A DNA stretch of 8,538 nt from Pseudomonadota bacterium (lineage in GTDB: Bacteria > Pseudomonadota > Gammaproteobacteria > Burkholderiales > Burkholderiaceae_D): assembly GCA_023449275.1 (NCBI GenBank), contig JAEXJM010000022.1:1-8538 (forward strand), given 5' to 3'. Made by a program: the position numbers and the translations under genes. Below, in pieces: positions 1-6,340 of this stretch. The notes under the pieces were generated by a model that ran no database searches, was not told the DNA's origin, and saw nothing but the letters and a program-made list of their open reading frames with translations. The stretch's first letter is position 1, and each line of letters begins with the position of its first letter.

Positions 1-553
1 CGAACGGGATGATCTGCAAGACCAGACGGCGCTCGTTGAACGTCATCTCAAGCGGTTCGTCGTAACGGCCGAGAATGATGTAATCAATGAACTCGGGATT
101 CCTGACCAGGTTGGTGATCCGCATTTCCCTGTCCCGCTCGAGGTTCAGCCCCAGATGCTTTTCGGCCATCGGGTTGCACCATTCCAGGAAGAGGACGTTA
201 TCCATGATCGCCACACCGTCCGGCAAAAAGCTCATCGCTTCCCTGAACCGGGTCAGCCACTCGGTCAAATCCTTTTTGCTGCGTTCCTCATTTCGGTTCA
301 ACCGGTTCAAATGGGCATACACCGCATGCCATGCGCCCCACCCGTTCGGCAAACGCTCGCTTCGCGGGGAATCGAGCCAGATATCAAGCTCGGCCAGATA
401 ATAAAGCTGGGAAACCGTAATCGCCGTCGTGAAAACAAGCCCGGCCAGAAGGCCGATTATCGGCCCGAAGAAATACCACAATACCGCTGAACCGATCCAG
501 ATAAACGCCAGCCTCAAGGCTGCCGGAATCCAGAACAACACGTGGGGATTCAT
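1..553 (-). CDS. phoR: Phosphate regulon sensor histidine kinase PhoR (N-terminal part, truncated by window edge)
   Basis: This is the membrane-bound sensor kinase that phosphorylates PhoB when phosphate is limiting and is held in check by PstSCAB-PhoU. I translated the minus strand by hand from the ATG at 553: 184 codons are open to the left edge. Residues about 6-29 and 31-50 are two hydrophobic segments joined by a very short turn, so there is almost no periplasmic domain, as is usual for PhoR. A charged linker follows (about 60-105), then the start of a PAS domain from about 105, with the segments LPDGVAIMDN (110-119) and EWCNP (124-128). The DHp and ATPase domains, including the phosphorylated His, lie outside the window. 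The start overlaps the phoB stop (ATGA), with an AAGGA ribosome site inside the end of phoB, so the two are translationally coupled. The identification rests on the PAS and membrane layout plus the position after phoB. Confidence 0.93.
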   Translation of the reverse strand, partial: MNPHVLFWIPAALRLAFIWIGSAVLWYFFGPIIGLLAGLVFTTAITVSQLYYLAELDIWLDSPRSERLPNGWGAWHAVYAHLNRLNRNEERSKKDLTEWLTRFREAMSFLPDGVAIMDNVLFLEWCNPMAEKHLGLNLERDREMRITNLVRNPEFIDYIILGRYDEPLEMTFNERRLVLQIIPF

Positions 554-1251
554 TCACTCTTGTCCTTTTCAGAGAGCATATAGCCCATCCCGCGCACTGT
601 CCTGACCAGATTTTCCCGCCCCTTCAAGGCCTTGCGCAAACGCAGGACATGCACGTCAACCGTTCTTTCCTCGATATCCAGCTGATTGCTCCACACCTTG
701 TCGAGCAGCTGGCTCCGCGAAAAGACCCTGTCCGGGTTGGCCATCAGAAATTTCAGGAGCCTGAACTCGGCATTGCCCATCTCGACCTCATTGCCGTCGA
801 TTTTGACCAGACAGCTTTCCGGATCGAGCGTCACGCTGCCGGCCCTTAGAAGGCTCTTCGCCCGTTCCGGCACTTTCCGCCGCAACAGGGCATTGATGCG
901 TGCCACCAGTTCCCTGGGGGAAAACGGCTTCGTGATGTAATCGTCGGCTCCCTGATCGAGCCCGGCGACCTTGTCCTCTTCCTGTGTTTTCGCCGTCAGC
1001 ATAATGACCGGCAGGGTTTTCAGCTCCCGGTGTTCGCGAATCCGGGTCAACAGGCGCAGACCGGACAGATCCGGCAGCATCCAGTCCAGAAGCACCACAT
1101 CCGGACGGAAACGCTGCAAGGCCGTCCAGGCCTCATTGCCGGAAAAAACCGTCACGGCACGCCAGCCTGCCGATTTGACCGAAAAAGCGATCAGTTCCGC
1201 AATCGCCGGTTCGTCTTCCACTACCAGAATTGAAATCTCGTCACTTGCCAT
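550..1251 (-). CDS. phoB: Phosphate regulon response regulator PhoB (OmpR/PhoB family)
   Basis: PhoB is the DNA-binding regulator that, when phosphorylated by PhoR, binds Pho boxes and activates phosphate-starvation genes. The 233-residue protein has the usual family length. Receiver domain, about 6-122: acidic pocket E12-D13, phosphoacceptor D56 (in VLLDWMLPD), switch residue T86 (in IMLTAK), Y105 and K108 (in DDYITKPF). The WMLP sequence after the Asp is typical of PhoB. The C-terminal winged helix (about 130-228) includes FRLLKFLM, the SRSQLLDKVW helix, the recognition region EERTVDVHVLRLRKAL and the terminal RTVRGMGYML hairpin. It overlaps phoR by 4 bp. It lies 103 bp after phoU, so it may be expressed both by read-through from pst and from a local promoter; no convincing promoter or Pho box is visible in that gap. 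The ribosome site is weak (a GGGA about 11 nt before ATG). Identification is secure. Confidence 0.97.
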   Translation of the reverse strand: MASDEISILVVEDEPAIAELIAFSVKSAGWRAVTVFSGNEAWTALQRFRPDVVLLDWMLPDLSGLRLLTRIREHRELKTLPVIMLTAKTQEEDKVAGLDQGADDYITKPFSPRELVARINALLRRKVPERAKSLLRAGSVTLDPESCLVKIDGNEVEMGNAEFRLLKFLMANPDRVFSRSQLLDKVWSNQLDIEERTVDVHVLRLRKALKGRENLVRTVRGMGYMLSEKDKSE

Positions 1252-1354
1252 TGGAAAAAGTTCCCGTTCTAAAATTTCTGTCAGCCGATGATTCTGCCAG
1301 ACAGGCCATTCCAGTCCATTGCCCGAAAGACAAAAAACGCCAGACCCTGCCAGC
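1252..1354 (-). other. phoU-phoB intergenic gap, no gene
   Basis: This 103-bp spacer is the longest break in the distal half of the cluster. Read on the minus strand, a run of six T follows shortly after the phoU stop, but the sequence before it does not fold into a stem, so I do not call a terminator. Nearer phoB there is a CTGTC/GACAG inverted repeat (1278-1282 with 1300-1304). A CTGACA hexamer (complement of 1279-1284) resembles a -35 box, but no good -10 follows it. Confidence 0.5.
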
Positions 1355-2059
1355 TTATATCATTGCCCCCTGAAACTGCAATCGGTAATCGGTATGCCGG
1401 ATATCTTCGCCATCGACGACGTAAATCACATATTCCCCGATATTGGTCGCATGATCCCCGATCCGCTCAATCGCCTTGGCGGCCCAGAGAATGTCCAGAC
1501 CGGCCGCCACCGTACCCGGTTCATCCGACATGTACTCGATCAGTTCTTTCATCATGTCATGGAATTCCCGATCGATCACGGCATCCAGTGCCATCAGCCG
1601 GATCGCCTGTTCCCTGTCCATACGGGCATACGCGTCCAGCGCTTCCCGAAGCATCCGGCTCGCCGTTTGCGACATGGCCGCCAGTGTCTGGTAATGGTTG
1701 GGCAGCAGCAGTTCCCGCGAGCGGATATTTTTGGCCGAACGGGCGATTTTCGTCGCCTCGTCGCCGATCCTTTCCAGATCGGTAATGACTTTTCCCGTCG
1801 CCGTCACATTACGCAAATCGTTCGCCGCAGGCTGTCGCCTGACGATCAGTTCCGTCAGTGAATGATCCAGTTCCACTTCCTGTTTATTGACCTTTTCGTC
1901 ACCCTTGATGACCCTGTCAGCCAGCACGTCGTCGCCCTTTTCCAGCGCGATCATGGCATCCCTGAACTGGTCTTCCACAAGTCCGCCCATCAGGAGTACC
2001 TTGGAACGGATCCATTCCAGATCCTGGTCATACTGCCTGGAAGAATGCTGTCCTGACAT
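1355..2059 (-). CDS. phoU: Phosphate signalling regulator PhoU
   Basis: PhoU is a cytoplasmic helical-bundle protein that couples the state of the PstSCAB transporter to PhoR and represses the Pho response when phosphate is plentiful. Two copies of the metal-binding repeat are visible: ERIGDEATKI (residues 96-105 from this start) and ERIGDHATNI (198-207), one in each three-helix half. RRQPAANDLR is also typical. From this start the protein has 234 residues, near the family norm, and a GAAGGGA ribosome site sits about 5-7 nt upstream. An in-frame ATG at 2104 would add 15 polar residues (249 total). It also has a purine-rich run (AAGGGGGG) and leaves only 11 bp after pstB, so it cannot be excluded. 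I prefer 2059 because family members usually begin shortly before the H-S-x-Q-(F/Y)-D segment. phoU follows pstB in the same transcription unit. Confidence 0.95.
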   Translation of the reverse strand: MSGQHSSRQYDQDLEWIRSKVLLMGGLVEDQFRDAMIALEKGDDVLADRVIKGDEKVNKQEVELDHSLTELIVRRQPAANDLRNVTATGKVITDLERIGDEATKIARSAKNIRSRELLLPNHYQTLAAMSQTASRMLREALDAYARMDREQAIRLMALDAVIDREFHDMMKELIEYMSDEPGTVAAGLDILWAAKAIERIGDHATNIGEYVIYVVDGEDIRHTDYRLQFQGAMI

Positions 2060-2115
2060 GATTTTCCCTTCTGCGCCCTTGTCGTATCCGTTGTCGAAAT
2101 TCATGATCGCCCCCC

Positions 2116-2988
2116 TTAGCCGAAACGTCCCGTGATGTAGTCCTGCGTTTCCTTTTTCTCGGGGCGCATGAAAATTTTGTTCGTTTCGCCGAATTCCACG
2201 AGTTCGCCCAGATACATGTAGGCCGTATAGTCCGAACAGCGTGCACCCTGCTGCATGTTATGGGTGACGATCGCAATCGTGTATTCATCCTTCAGTTCGG
2301 CGATCAGTTCTTCCACCTTGGCCGTCGAGATCGGATCCAGCGCCGACGTCGGTTCATCGAGCAGCAGCACTTCCGGCTTGACCGCCACGCAACGCGCGAT
2401 GCACAGACGCTGCTGCTGTCCGCCCGAAAGGCTCTGCCCGCTCTTGTGCAGCTTATCTTTCACCTCGCCCCACAAGGCCGCCTTGTTCAGTGCCCATTCC
2501 ACCCGTTCATCCATTTCCACGCGGGAAAGGTCTTCATACAGCCGGACACCGAAGGCGATATTTTCATAAATCGTCATCGGAAACGGCGTCGGTTTCTGGA
2601 ACACCATCCCGACCCGCGCACGCAGCATATTCACGTCCACATCCGGATCGAGAATGTTCTTTCCCTTGAAAAGGATCCGGCCTTCCGCCCGCTGTTTCGG
2701 ATACAGGTCGTACATCCGGTTCATCGTGCGCAAAAGAGTCGATTTGCCACAGCCGGACGGCCCGATGAAAGCCGTCACTTTCTTTTCATGAATCGTCAGA
2801 TTGACGTTTTTCAGGCCCTGAAAATCACCGTAGTAGAAATTCAGGTTTTTGATCTCGATACTTTTCTTCACTTCTTTTGCATTGGCATCGGAAAAATCAG
2901 CCGCCTTCGGCCTGTCTGTCATCGCAATCGCCATCCCGTTTTCCATGGAGGCTTTCAGGTTATCCGTTCTATTCATTGTGCAATTCAT
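2116..2988 (-). CDS. pstB: Phosphate ABC transporter ATP-binding protein PstB
   Basis: PstB is the ATPase of the high-affinity phosphate importer; a dimer drives the PstC-PstA channel from the cytoplasmic side. With the start at 2988 (290 residues) the motifs are: Walker A GPSGCGKST 76-84, Q-loop Q131 in VFQKPTPFP, signature LSGGQQQR 187-194, Walker B VLLLDEP 207-213, D-loop SALD and switch His H243 in VTHN. FQKPTPFP, the signature region and the C-terminal DYITGRFG are strongly PstB-like. The reading frame is open upstream to an ATG at 3048 that would overlap pstA. I chose 2988 because AGAGGA lies exactly 6 nt before it and just after the pstA stop. The core begins at about residue 44 (IEIKNLNFYYG), leaving an N-terminal tail some 30 residues longer than the E. 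coli protein. Starts at 2943 and 2922 would shorten that tail but lack ribosome sites. Confidence 0.96.
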   Translation of the reverse strand: MNCTMNRTDNLKASMENGMAIAMTDRPKAADFSDANAKEVKKSIEIKNLNFYYGDFQGLKNVNLTIHEKKVTAFIGPSGCGKSTLLRTMNRMYDLYPKQRAEGRILFKGKNILDPDVDVNMLRARVGMVFQKPTPFPMTIYENIAFGVRLYEDLSRVEMDERVEWALNKAALWGEVKDKLHKSGQSLSGGQQQRLCIARCVAVKPEVLLLDEPTSALDPISTAKVEELIAELKDEYTIAIVTHNMQQGARCSDYTAYMYLGELVEFGETNKIFMRPEKKETQDYITGRFG

Positions 2989-2994
2989 ATCCAT

Positions 2995-3000
2995 TCCTCT
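2995..3000 (-). promoter_or_regulatory. Ribosome binding site deciding the pstB start
   Basis: On the minus strand AGAGGA is followed at once by ATG (2994), then GAT, then ATG (2988). The upstream ATG touches the ribosome site and cannot use it well; the second is spaced 6 nt and is the likely start. The element lies in the 28-bp gap after the pstA stop. Confidence 0.65.
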
Positions 3001-3016
3001 ATTCACCATGAAGCGA

Positions 3017-3877
3017 TCAGCCTTCCGCCTTGCGGGCGAAAACGACACGCGACAATATGTTCAGTCCCAAGACCCCCAGCGTGATCAGGAACGCGCCACC
3101 CCAGGCCAGTTCCCGCCAGTTGTCGTACGGGCTCATCGCAAACTGGTAGATCACGACCGGCAGGTTCGCCATCGGCGCATTCATGTTCGCGGAAAAGAAC
3201 TGGTTGTTCAGGGCCGTAAAGAGCAAGGGAGCGGTTTCGCCTGAAATGCGCGCCACGGCAAGCAGTACACCGGTCAATACCCCTGCCTTGACGGCTTTCA
3301 GACGAATGCCTGTCGCCACCTTCCACTGCGGAGCGCCGAGCGCAAAGGCCGCCTCACGAAGGGCCGGTGGCACCAGATTCAGGAAATTGTCTGTCGTGCG
3401 CACGACGACCGGTAACGCGATCAGCGAGAGGGCGAAACTGCCGGCCCAGCCGGAAAAATGCTTCACGTTGGCGACAACAATCGCGTAAATGAACAGGCCG
3501 ATCACAATCGACGGAGCAGACAGCATGATATCGACCGTAAAGCGCGTCACCTTGCCGAACCAGCCCGATTCGCCGTATTCCGCCAGATATATGCCCGCCA
3601 TGATGCCGACAGGCGTCGTAATCGCTGTCGTGGCGACCACCATGAGTACCGTACCCACAATCGCGTTCCACAAACCGCCGCCATCGGCCCCCGGAGCCGG
3701 AGTCGTCTCGGTAAAGAGTGCCCAGTTCAGCGCCCCGATCCCATTGACGACCAGTGTGTACAGAATCCAGACCAGAAAGGCGATGCCGAAAACCATTGCG
3801 GAAACCGACATCAGCATGCCGAGTCCGTGGCGCAGCTTGCGGCGCCTGACAATCGTTTCAGTGCTCTTGCGTTTCAT
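3017..3877 (-). CDS. pstA: Phosphate ABC transporter permease PstA
   Basis: PstA is one of the two inner-membrane permease subunits of the PstSCAB phosphate importer and pairs with PstC to form the translocation path. The 286-residue protein has a basic N-terminus (KRK, RRRK) and about six hydrophobic segments, near 24-46, 71-97, 114-138, 143-160, 197-215 and 257-279. The cytoplasmic EAA-type coupling loop that contacts PstB is REAAFALGAPQWKV (174-187), followed by ARISGETAPL (209-218), characteristic of PstA. The start is 1 nt after the pstC stop, with a strong ribosome site (AGGAGGG) inside the end of pstC, about 8 nt before the ATG, pointing to coupled translation. Length and motifs are those of an intact family member. 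Confidence 0.96.
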   Translation of the reverse strand: MKRKSTETIVRRRKLRHGLGMLMSVSAMVFGIAFLVWILYTLVVNGIGALNWALFTETTPAPGADGGGLWNAIVGTVLMVVATTAITTPVGIMAGIYLAEYGESGWFGKVTRFTVDIMLSAPSIVIGLFIYAIVVANVKHFSGWAGSFALSLIALPVVVRTTDNFLNLVPPALREAAFALGAPQWKVATGIRLKAVKAGVLTGVLLAVARISGETAPLLFTALNNQFFSANMNAPMANLPVVIYQFAMSPYDNWRELAWGGAFLITLGVLGLNILSRVVFARKAEG

Positions 3878-3878
3878 C

Positions 3879-4910
3879 TTACAGGCCCTCCTTCTTCGCC
3901 ATGCGGGCCAGCATCAGTTTGGATGCCGCCAGCACGATAAAAGTGATCACAAACAGGATCAGACCCAGCGCGAACAGGGACGATACATGCAGTTCCGAAC
4001 TCGCCTCGGCGAATTCGTTCGCCAGTGTCGAGGCAATACTGTTGCCCGGCGCGAAGAGTGAAGAGGAAAGCTTGTTGGCATTGCCGATCACGAACGTCAC
4101 CGCCATCGTTTCGCCAAGCGCGCGTCCCAGACCCAGCATGATCCCGCCCACGACGCCATTACGGGTGTAGTGCAGGACAATCCGCCTCATCACTTCCCAG
4201 CGGGTACAGCCGAGGGCATAAGCCGATTCTTTCAGAACCGAAGGCACCGTCTCGAACACGTCACGCATGACGGAAGAAATGAACGGGATAATCATGATCG
4301 CCAGAATGATCCCGGCAGTCAGCACGCCGATCCCCATCATCGGGCCGGTGAAAAGCAGGTCGAGGCCGGGAATTCGCCCCAGCGTCGATTCCAGGAGCGG
4401 CTGGACATGGTCGGCGAAAAGGGGCGCCAGAACGAAAAGGCCCCACATACCGAAAATAATGCTTGGAATCCCGGCCAGCAATTCGATCGCCGTTCCCATC
4501 GAGCGACGCAGCCAGACCGGACAGAGTTCCGTCAGAAACAGGGCGATGCCGAAACTGACCGGCACGGCAATCAGCAGTGCAATGAACGAAGTCGCCAGCG
4601 TGCCGAAAATCGCAATCGCCGCACCATACACGTCATTGACCGGATCCCATTCCACCGTGGTGATGAAGGCGAAACCGAATTCCCTGAAAGCCGGAATCGA
4701 GCTGTGAACCAGCGAAACGAGAATCCCGGCCAGCACCATCAATACAAACAGGGCGAACAGAAACGTCACCCCGTGAAAAATACCGTCCTGCCATTTCTGG
4801 CGGCGGCTGATCGCCCTCATCCGCTCCGAGACGGATGCCATCAAATTTTCTCCGCTTGCCGCCTTGTTCGCGGAAGATTCCTTATCCATTACTGAAACCG
4901 GTACGCTCAT
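3879..4910 (-). CDS. pstC: Phosphate ABC transporter permease PstC
   Basis: PstC is the second inner-membrane permease subunit of the phosphate importer. It has 343 residues: a hydrophilic cytoplasmic N-terminus of about 45, then hydrophobic segments near 47-69, 98-126, 140-166, 192-214, 253-277 and 312-334. The EAA-type loop for PstB docking is KESAYALGCTRWEV (227-240). ELLAGIPSIIFGMWGLF (143-159) and GLGRALGETMAVTFVIGN (260-277) are typical of PstC. The ATG at 4910 is favoured by an AGGTG ribosome site about 8 nt upstream; the in-frame ATG at 4889 has none. It is followed by pstA after a single base and preceded by a 121-bp gap with two hairpins, so PstC is probably made in smaller amounts than PstS. 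The N-terminus is longer than in E. coli PstC, but otherwise nothing is unusual. Confidence 0.96.
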   Translation of the reverse strand: MSVPVSVMDKESSANKAASGENLMASVSERMRAISRRQKWQDGIFHGVTFLFALFVLMVLAGILVSLVHSSIPAFREFGFAFITTVEWDPVNDVYGAAIAIFGTLATSFIALLIAVPVSFGIALFLTELCPVWLRRSMGTAIELLAGIPSIIFGMWGLFVLAPLFADHVQPLLESTLGRIPGLDLLFTGPMMGIGVLTAGIILAIMIIPFISSVMRDVFETVPSVLKESAYALGCTRWEVMRRIVLHYTRNGVVGGIMLGLGRALGETMAVTFVIGNANKLSSSLFAPGNSIASTLANEFAEASSELHVSSLFALGLILFVITFIVLAASKLMLARMAKKEGL

Positions 4911-4936
4911 CTGAATTCACCTGTTTTCATTTCCCA

Positions 4937-4955
4937 TTCAGCCTGTCTGGCTGAA
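4937..4955 (-). repeat. Inverted repeat / hairpin 2 between pstS and pstC
   Basis: A perfect 7-bp stem (TTCAGCC with GGCTGAA) encloses a 5-nt loop. It sits 26 bp before the pstC start and just downstream of a larger hairpin in transcript order. There is no T-run after it, so it is not a classic intrinsic terminator. Confidence 0.55.
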
Positions 4956-4956
4956 A

Positions 4957-4983
4957 GCCTGCTTCTCTTTTGGAAAAGCAGGC
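4957..4983 (-). repeat. Inverted repeat / hairpin 1 between pstS and pstC (possible attenuator or 3' stabiliser)
   Basis: A perfect 8-bp stem (GCCTGCTT 4957-4964 with AAGCAGGC 4976-4983) encloses an 11-nt loop, starting 48 bp after the pstS stop. On the minus strand it is followed only by TTT, too short for strong intrinsic termination. In many bacteria a structure at this place keeps the binding-protein mRNA more abundant than the permease mRNA by protecting its 3' end or reducing read-through. That role is inferred here. Confidence 0.6.
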
Positions 4984-5031
4984 ACCAGCAAAACCATTCT
5001 TCAATGTAAAATCATTCAAATTCACAGCCGT

Positions 5032-6066
5032 TCATTTCCAGATCGCCTGACCGCTGGCGCCTTTCAATTCGGTCTTCCAGGATTTTTCGATCATCTTCAC
5101 GACGGGAGCCGGAAGAGCGACGTAATCCAGATCGGCCGCCATCTTGCCGCCGTTTCTGAACGACCAGTCGAAGAACTTCAGCACTTCGGCAGCCTTGGCA
5201 GGATCGGCCTGAACCTTTTGCATCAGGATGAAAGACGCGCCCGTGATCGGCCAGCCGGAGCCGTTCGTCAGGATCACGCCATATCCGGGCGTCTTGCTCC
5301 ATGGGGCTTTCGCCGCAGCCTGCTTGAACGAAGCGTCGTCAGGTGTGATGAACTTGCCGTTCTGGCCTTTCAGCTGGGTATAGGCGATATTGTTTTTCTT
5401 CGCGTAAGCGTATTCGACGTAACCGATGGAACCCTTGATACGCTGGACGTTTGCGGCAACGCCTTCATTACCCTTGCCACCCACACCGGTCGGCCATTTG
5501 ACGGCCGTACCGGAGCCGACTTTCGATTTGAAATCCGGGCTGACCTTGGACAGGTAATCCGTCCAGAGGAAAGACGTACCCGAACCGTCAGCACGGTGTA
5601 CGACCGTAATCGCCGAACCCGGCAGGGAGAGACCCGGATTCATGGAAGTGATTTTCGAATCGTTCCACTTGGTGATCTTGCCAAGGTAAATGTCGGCCAA
5701 GACGTCGCCCGACATTTTCAGCTGGCCGGCCTTGACGCCTTCCAGATTCACGATCGGTACCACACCGCCCAGAATGGCCGGAAACTGGACGAGACCGGCT
5801 TCCTGCAAGTCCGATGCTTTCAATGGCATATCGGAAGCGCCGAAATCGACGGTTTTGGCCTTGATCTGCTTGATGCCACCGCCGGAACCGATGGCCTGAT
5901 AATTCAGTTTCGTGCCCGTCACCGACTTGTAGGATTCAGCCCATTTGGCATAAATCGGATAGGGGAAGGTCGCTCCGGCCCCGGTAATATCCGCCGCAAA
6001 AACGGATGTACATACCAGTGCCGATGCCGCTGCCATGATCAACTTGCCTGTAAAAGAGACTTTCAT
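5032..6066 (-). CDS. pstS: Phosphate ABC transporter periplasmic substrate-binding protein PstS
   Basis: PstS captures inorganic phosphate in the periplasm and delivers it to PstC-PstA. The 344-residue precursor is close to E. coli PstS in length. It has a Sec signal peptide: basic MKVSFTGK, hydrophobic LIMAAASALVC, cleavage expected after residue 24 (VFA before ADITGAG). Phosphate-site segments are visible: GAGATFPYPIY near the mature N-terminus, GSGGGIKQI and FGASD (with the binding Asp), and HRADGSGTSF with the Arg-Ser-Gly-Thr cluster. A cysteine occurs in the signal peptide but not in a lipobox position, so it should be soluble, not a lipoprotein. An ATG two codons upstream (6072) abuts the GCGAGG ribosome site; 6066 has the proper 6-nt spacing and is preferred. 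It is the first gene of the cluster and has a Pho-box promoter, so phosphate starvation should induce it. Confidence 0.97.
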   Translation of the reverse strand: MKVSFTGKLIMAAASALVCTSVFAADITGAGATFPYPIYAKWAESYKSVTGTKLNYQAIGSGGGIKQIKAKTVDFGASDMPLKASDLQEAGLVQFPAILGGVVPIVNLEGVKAGQLKMSGDVLADIYLGKITKWNDSKITSMNPGLSLPGSAITVVHRADGSGTSFLWTDYLSKVSPDFKSKVGSGTAVKWPTGVGGKGNEGVAANVQRIKGSIGYVEYAYAKKNNIAYTQLKGQNGKFITPDDASFKQAAAKAPWSKTPGYGVILTNGSGWPITGASFILMQKVQADPAKAAEVLKFFDWSFRNGGKMAADLDYVALPAPVVKMIEKSWKTELKGASGQAIWK

Positions 6067-6072
6067 ACACAT

Positions 6073-6078
6073 CCTCGC
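6073..6078 (-). promoter_or_regulatory. Ribosome binding site deciding the pstS start
   Basis: GCGAGG on the minus strand is directly followed by ATG (6072), TGT, ATG (6066). The 6-nt spacing fits the second ATG, giving MKVSFTGK as the N-terminus, a normal basic n-region for a signal peptide. The same arrangement occurs at pstB. Confidence 0.65.
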
Positions 6079-6104
6079 TTTATGGAAAAAAATCGGATAG
6101 GCAC

Positions 6105-6110
6105 ACTGTA
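6105..6110 (-). promoter_or_regulatory. -10 element of the pstS promoter
   Basis: TACAGT on the minus strand matches four of six bases of TATAAT and lies exactly 10 bp downstream of the Pho box. That is the spacing expected when PhoB replaces a -35 element. Transcription would begin near 6098, giving a leader of about 32 nt before pstS. Confidence 0.6.
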
Positions 6111-6120
6111 AAAAACGAAT

Positions 6121-6138
6121 ATGACAACTTTGTTACAA
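6121..6138 (-). promoter_or_regulatory. Pho box (PhoB binding site) upstream of pstS
   Basis: The minus strand reads TTGTAACAAAGTTGTCAT: two 7-bp direct half-sites, TTGTAAC and TTGTCAT, separated by the 4-bp A-rich spacer AAAG. Compared with the E. coli half-site CTGTCAT, the proximal copy matches 6 of 7 and the distal 4 of 7. Position, orientation, spacer length and a -10 element 10 bp downstream all fit PhoB activation of pstS. PhoB itself is encoded in the same cluster, giving positive feedback through read-through. Confidence 0.75.
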
Positions 6139-6215
6139 AAACGGTGAAATTCCGGAATGTTTGTCATAAAGCCGAAATGTCACTGTCCTGCCCTGTCATC
6201 ATTCCCTGTGCCAAC

Positions 6216-6232
6216 GGCCGGACAGACCGGCC
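6216..6232. repeat. GC-rich inverted repeat in the divergent region
   Basis: GGCCGG and CCGGCC form a perfect 6-bp inverted repeat around ACAGA. Neither strand has a T-run after it. It could be an operator or an RNA hairpin in an extended leader; no function can be assigned. Confidence 0.4.
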
Positions 6233-6340
6233 CCTGCATTCGACACGCGCGATCGAAACCACCCGTGAAAGCGATTCCCCAAACGTCATCGTCGCCTGAA
6301 AACTGTCCCGTCCGACCGGGCACAAGCCGGCCGGCGATTT

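Noticed and set aside
1275..1284. Possible sigma70 promoter for phoB based on a CTGACA -35-like hexamer
   Set aside because: No acceptable -10 hexamer occurs 16-18 bp downstream.
1336..1357. Possible intrinsic terminator after phoU (TTTTTT on the minus strand)
   Set aside because: The bases before the T-run do not form a stem: the needed complement of CTGGCG is absent upstream.
2260..3084. A 274-codon plus-strand frame opposite pstB
   Set aside because: It is His/Arg-rich with no family resemblance and lies antisense to a complete PstB with all ABC motifs.
4170..4895. A 241-codon plus-strand frame opposite pstC
   Set aside because: The translation is almost entirely polar (Arg, Asn, Gln, His), the expected antisense of a membrane protein; no domain is visible.
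4911..4930. A 7-codon minus-strand frame (MKTGEFR) overlapping the pstC start
   Set aside because: It is very short, its ATG lacks a ribosome site, and it contains the pstC ribosome site; more likely chance than a leader peptide.
5218..6111. A 297-codon plus-strand frame opposite pstS
   Set aside because: It is antisense to a complete PstS with signal peptide and phosphate-site motifs, and shows no family features of its own.
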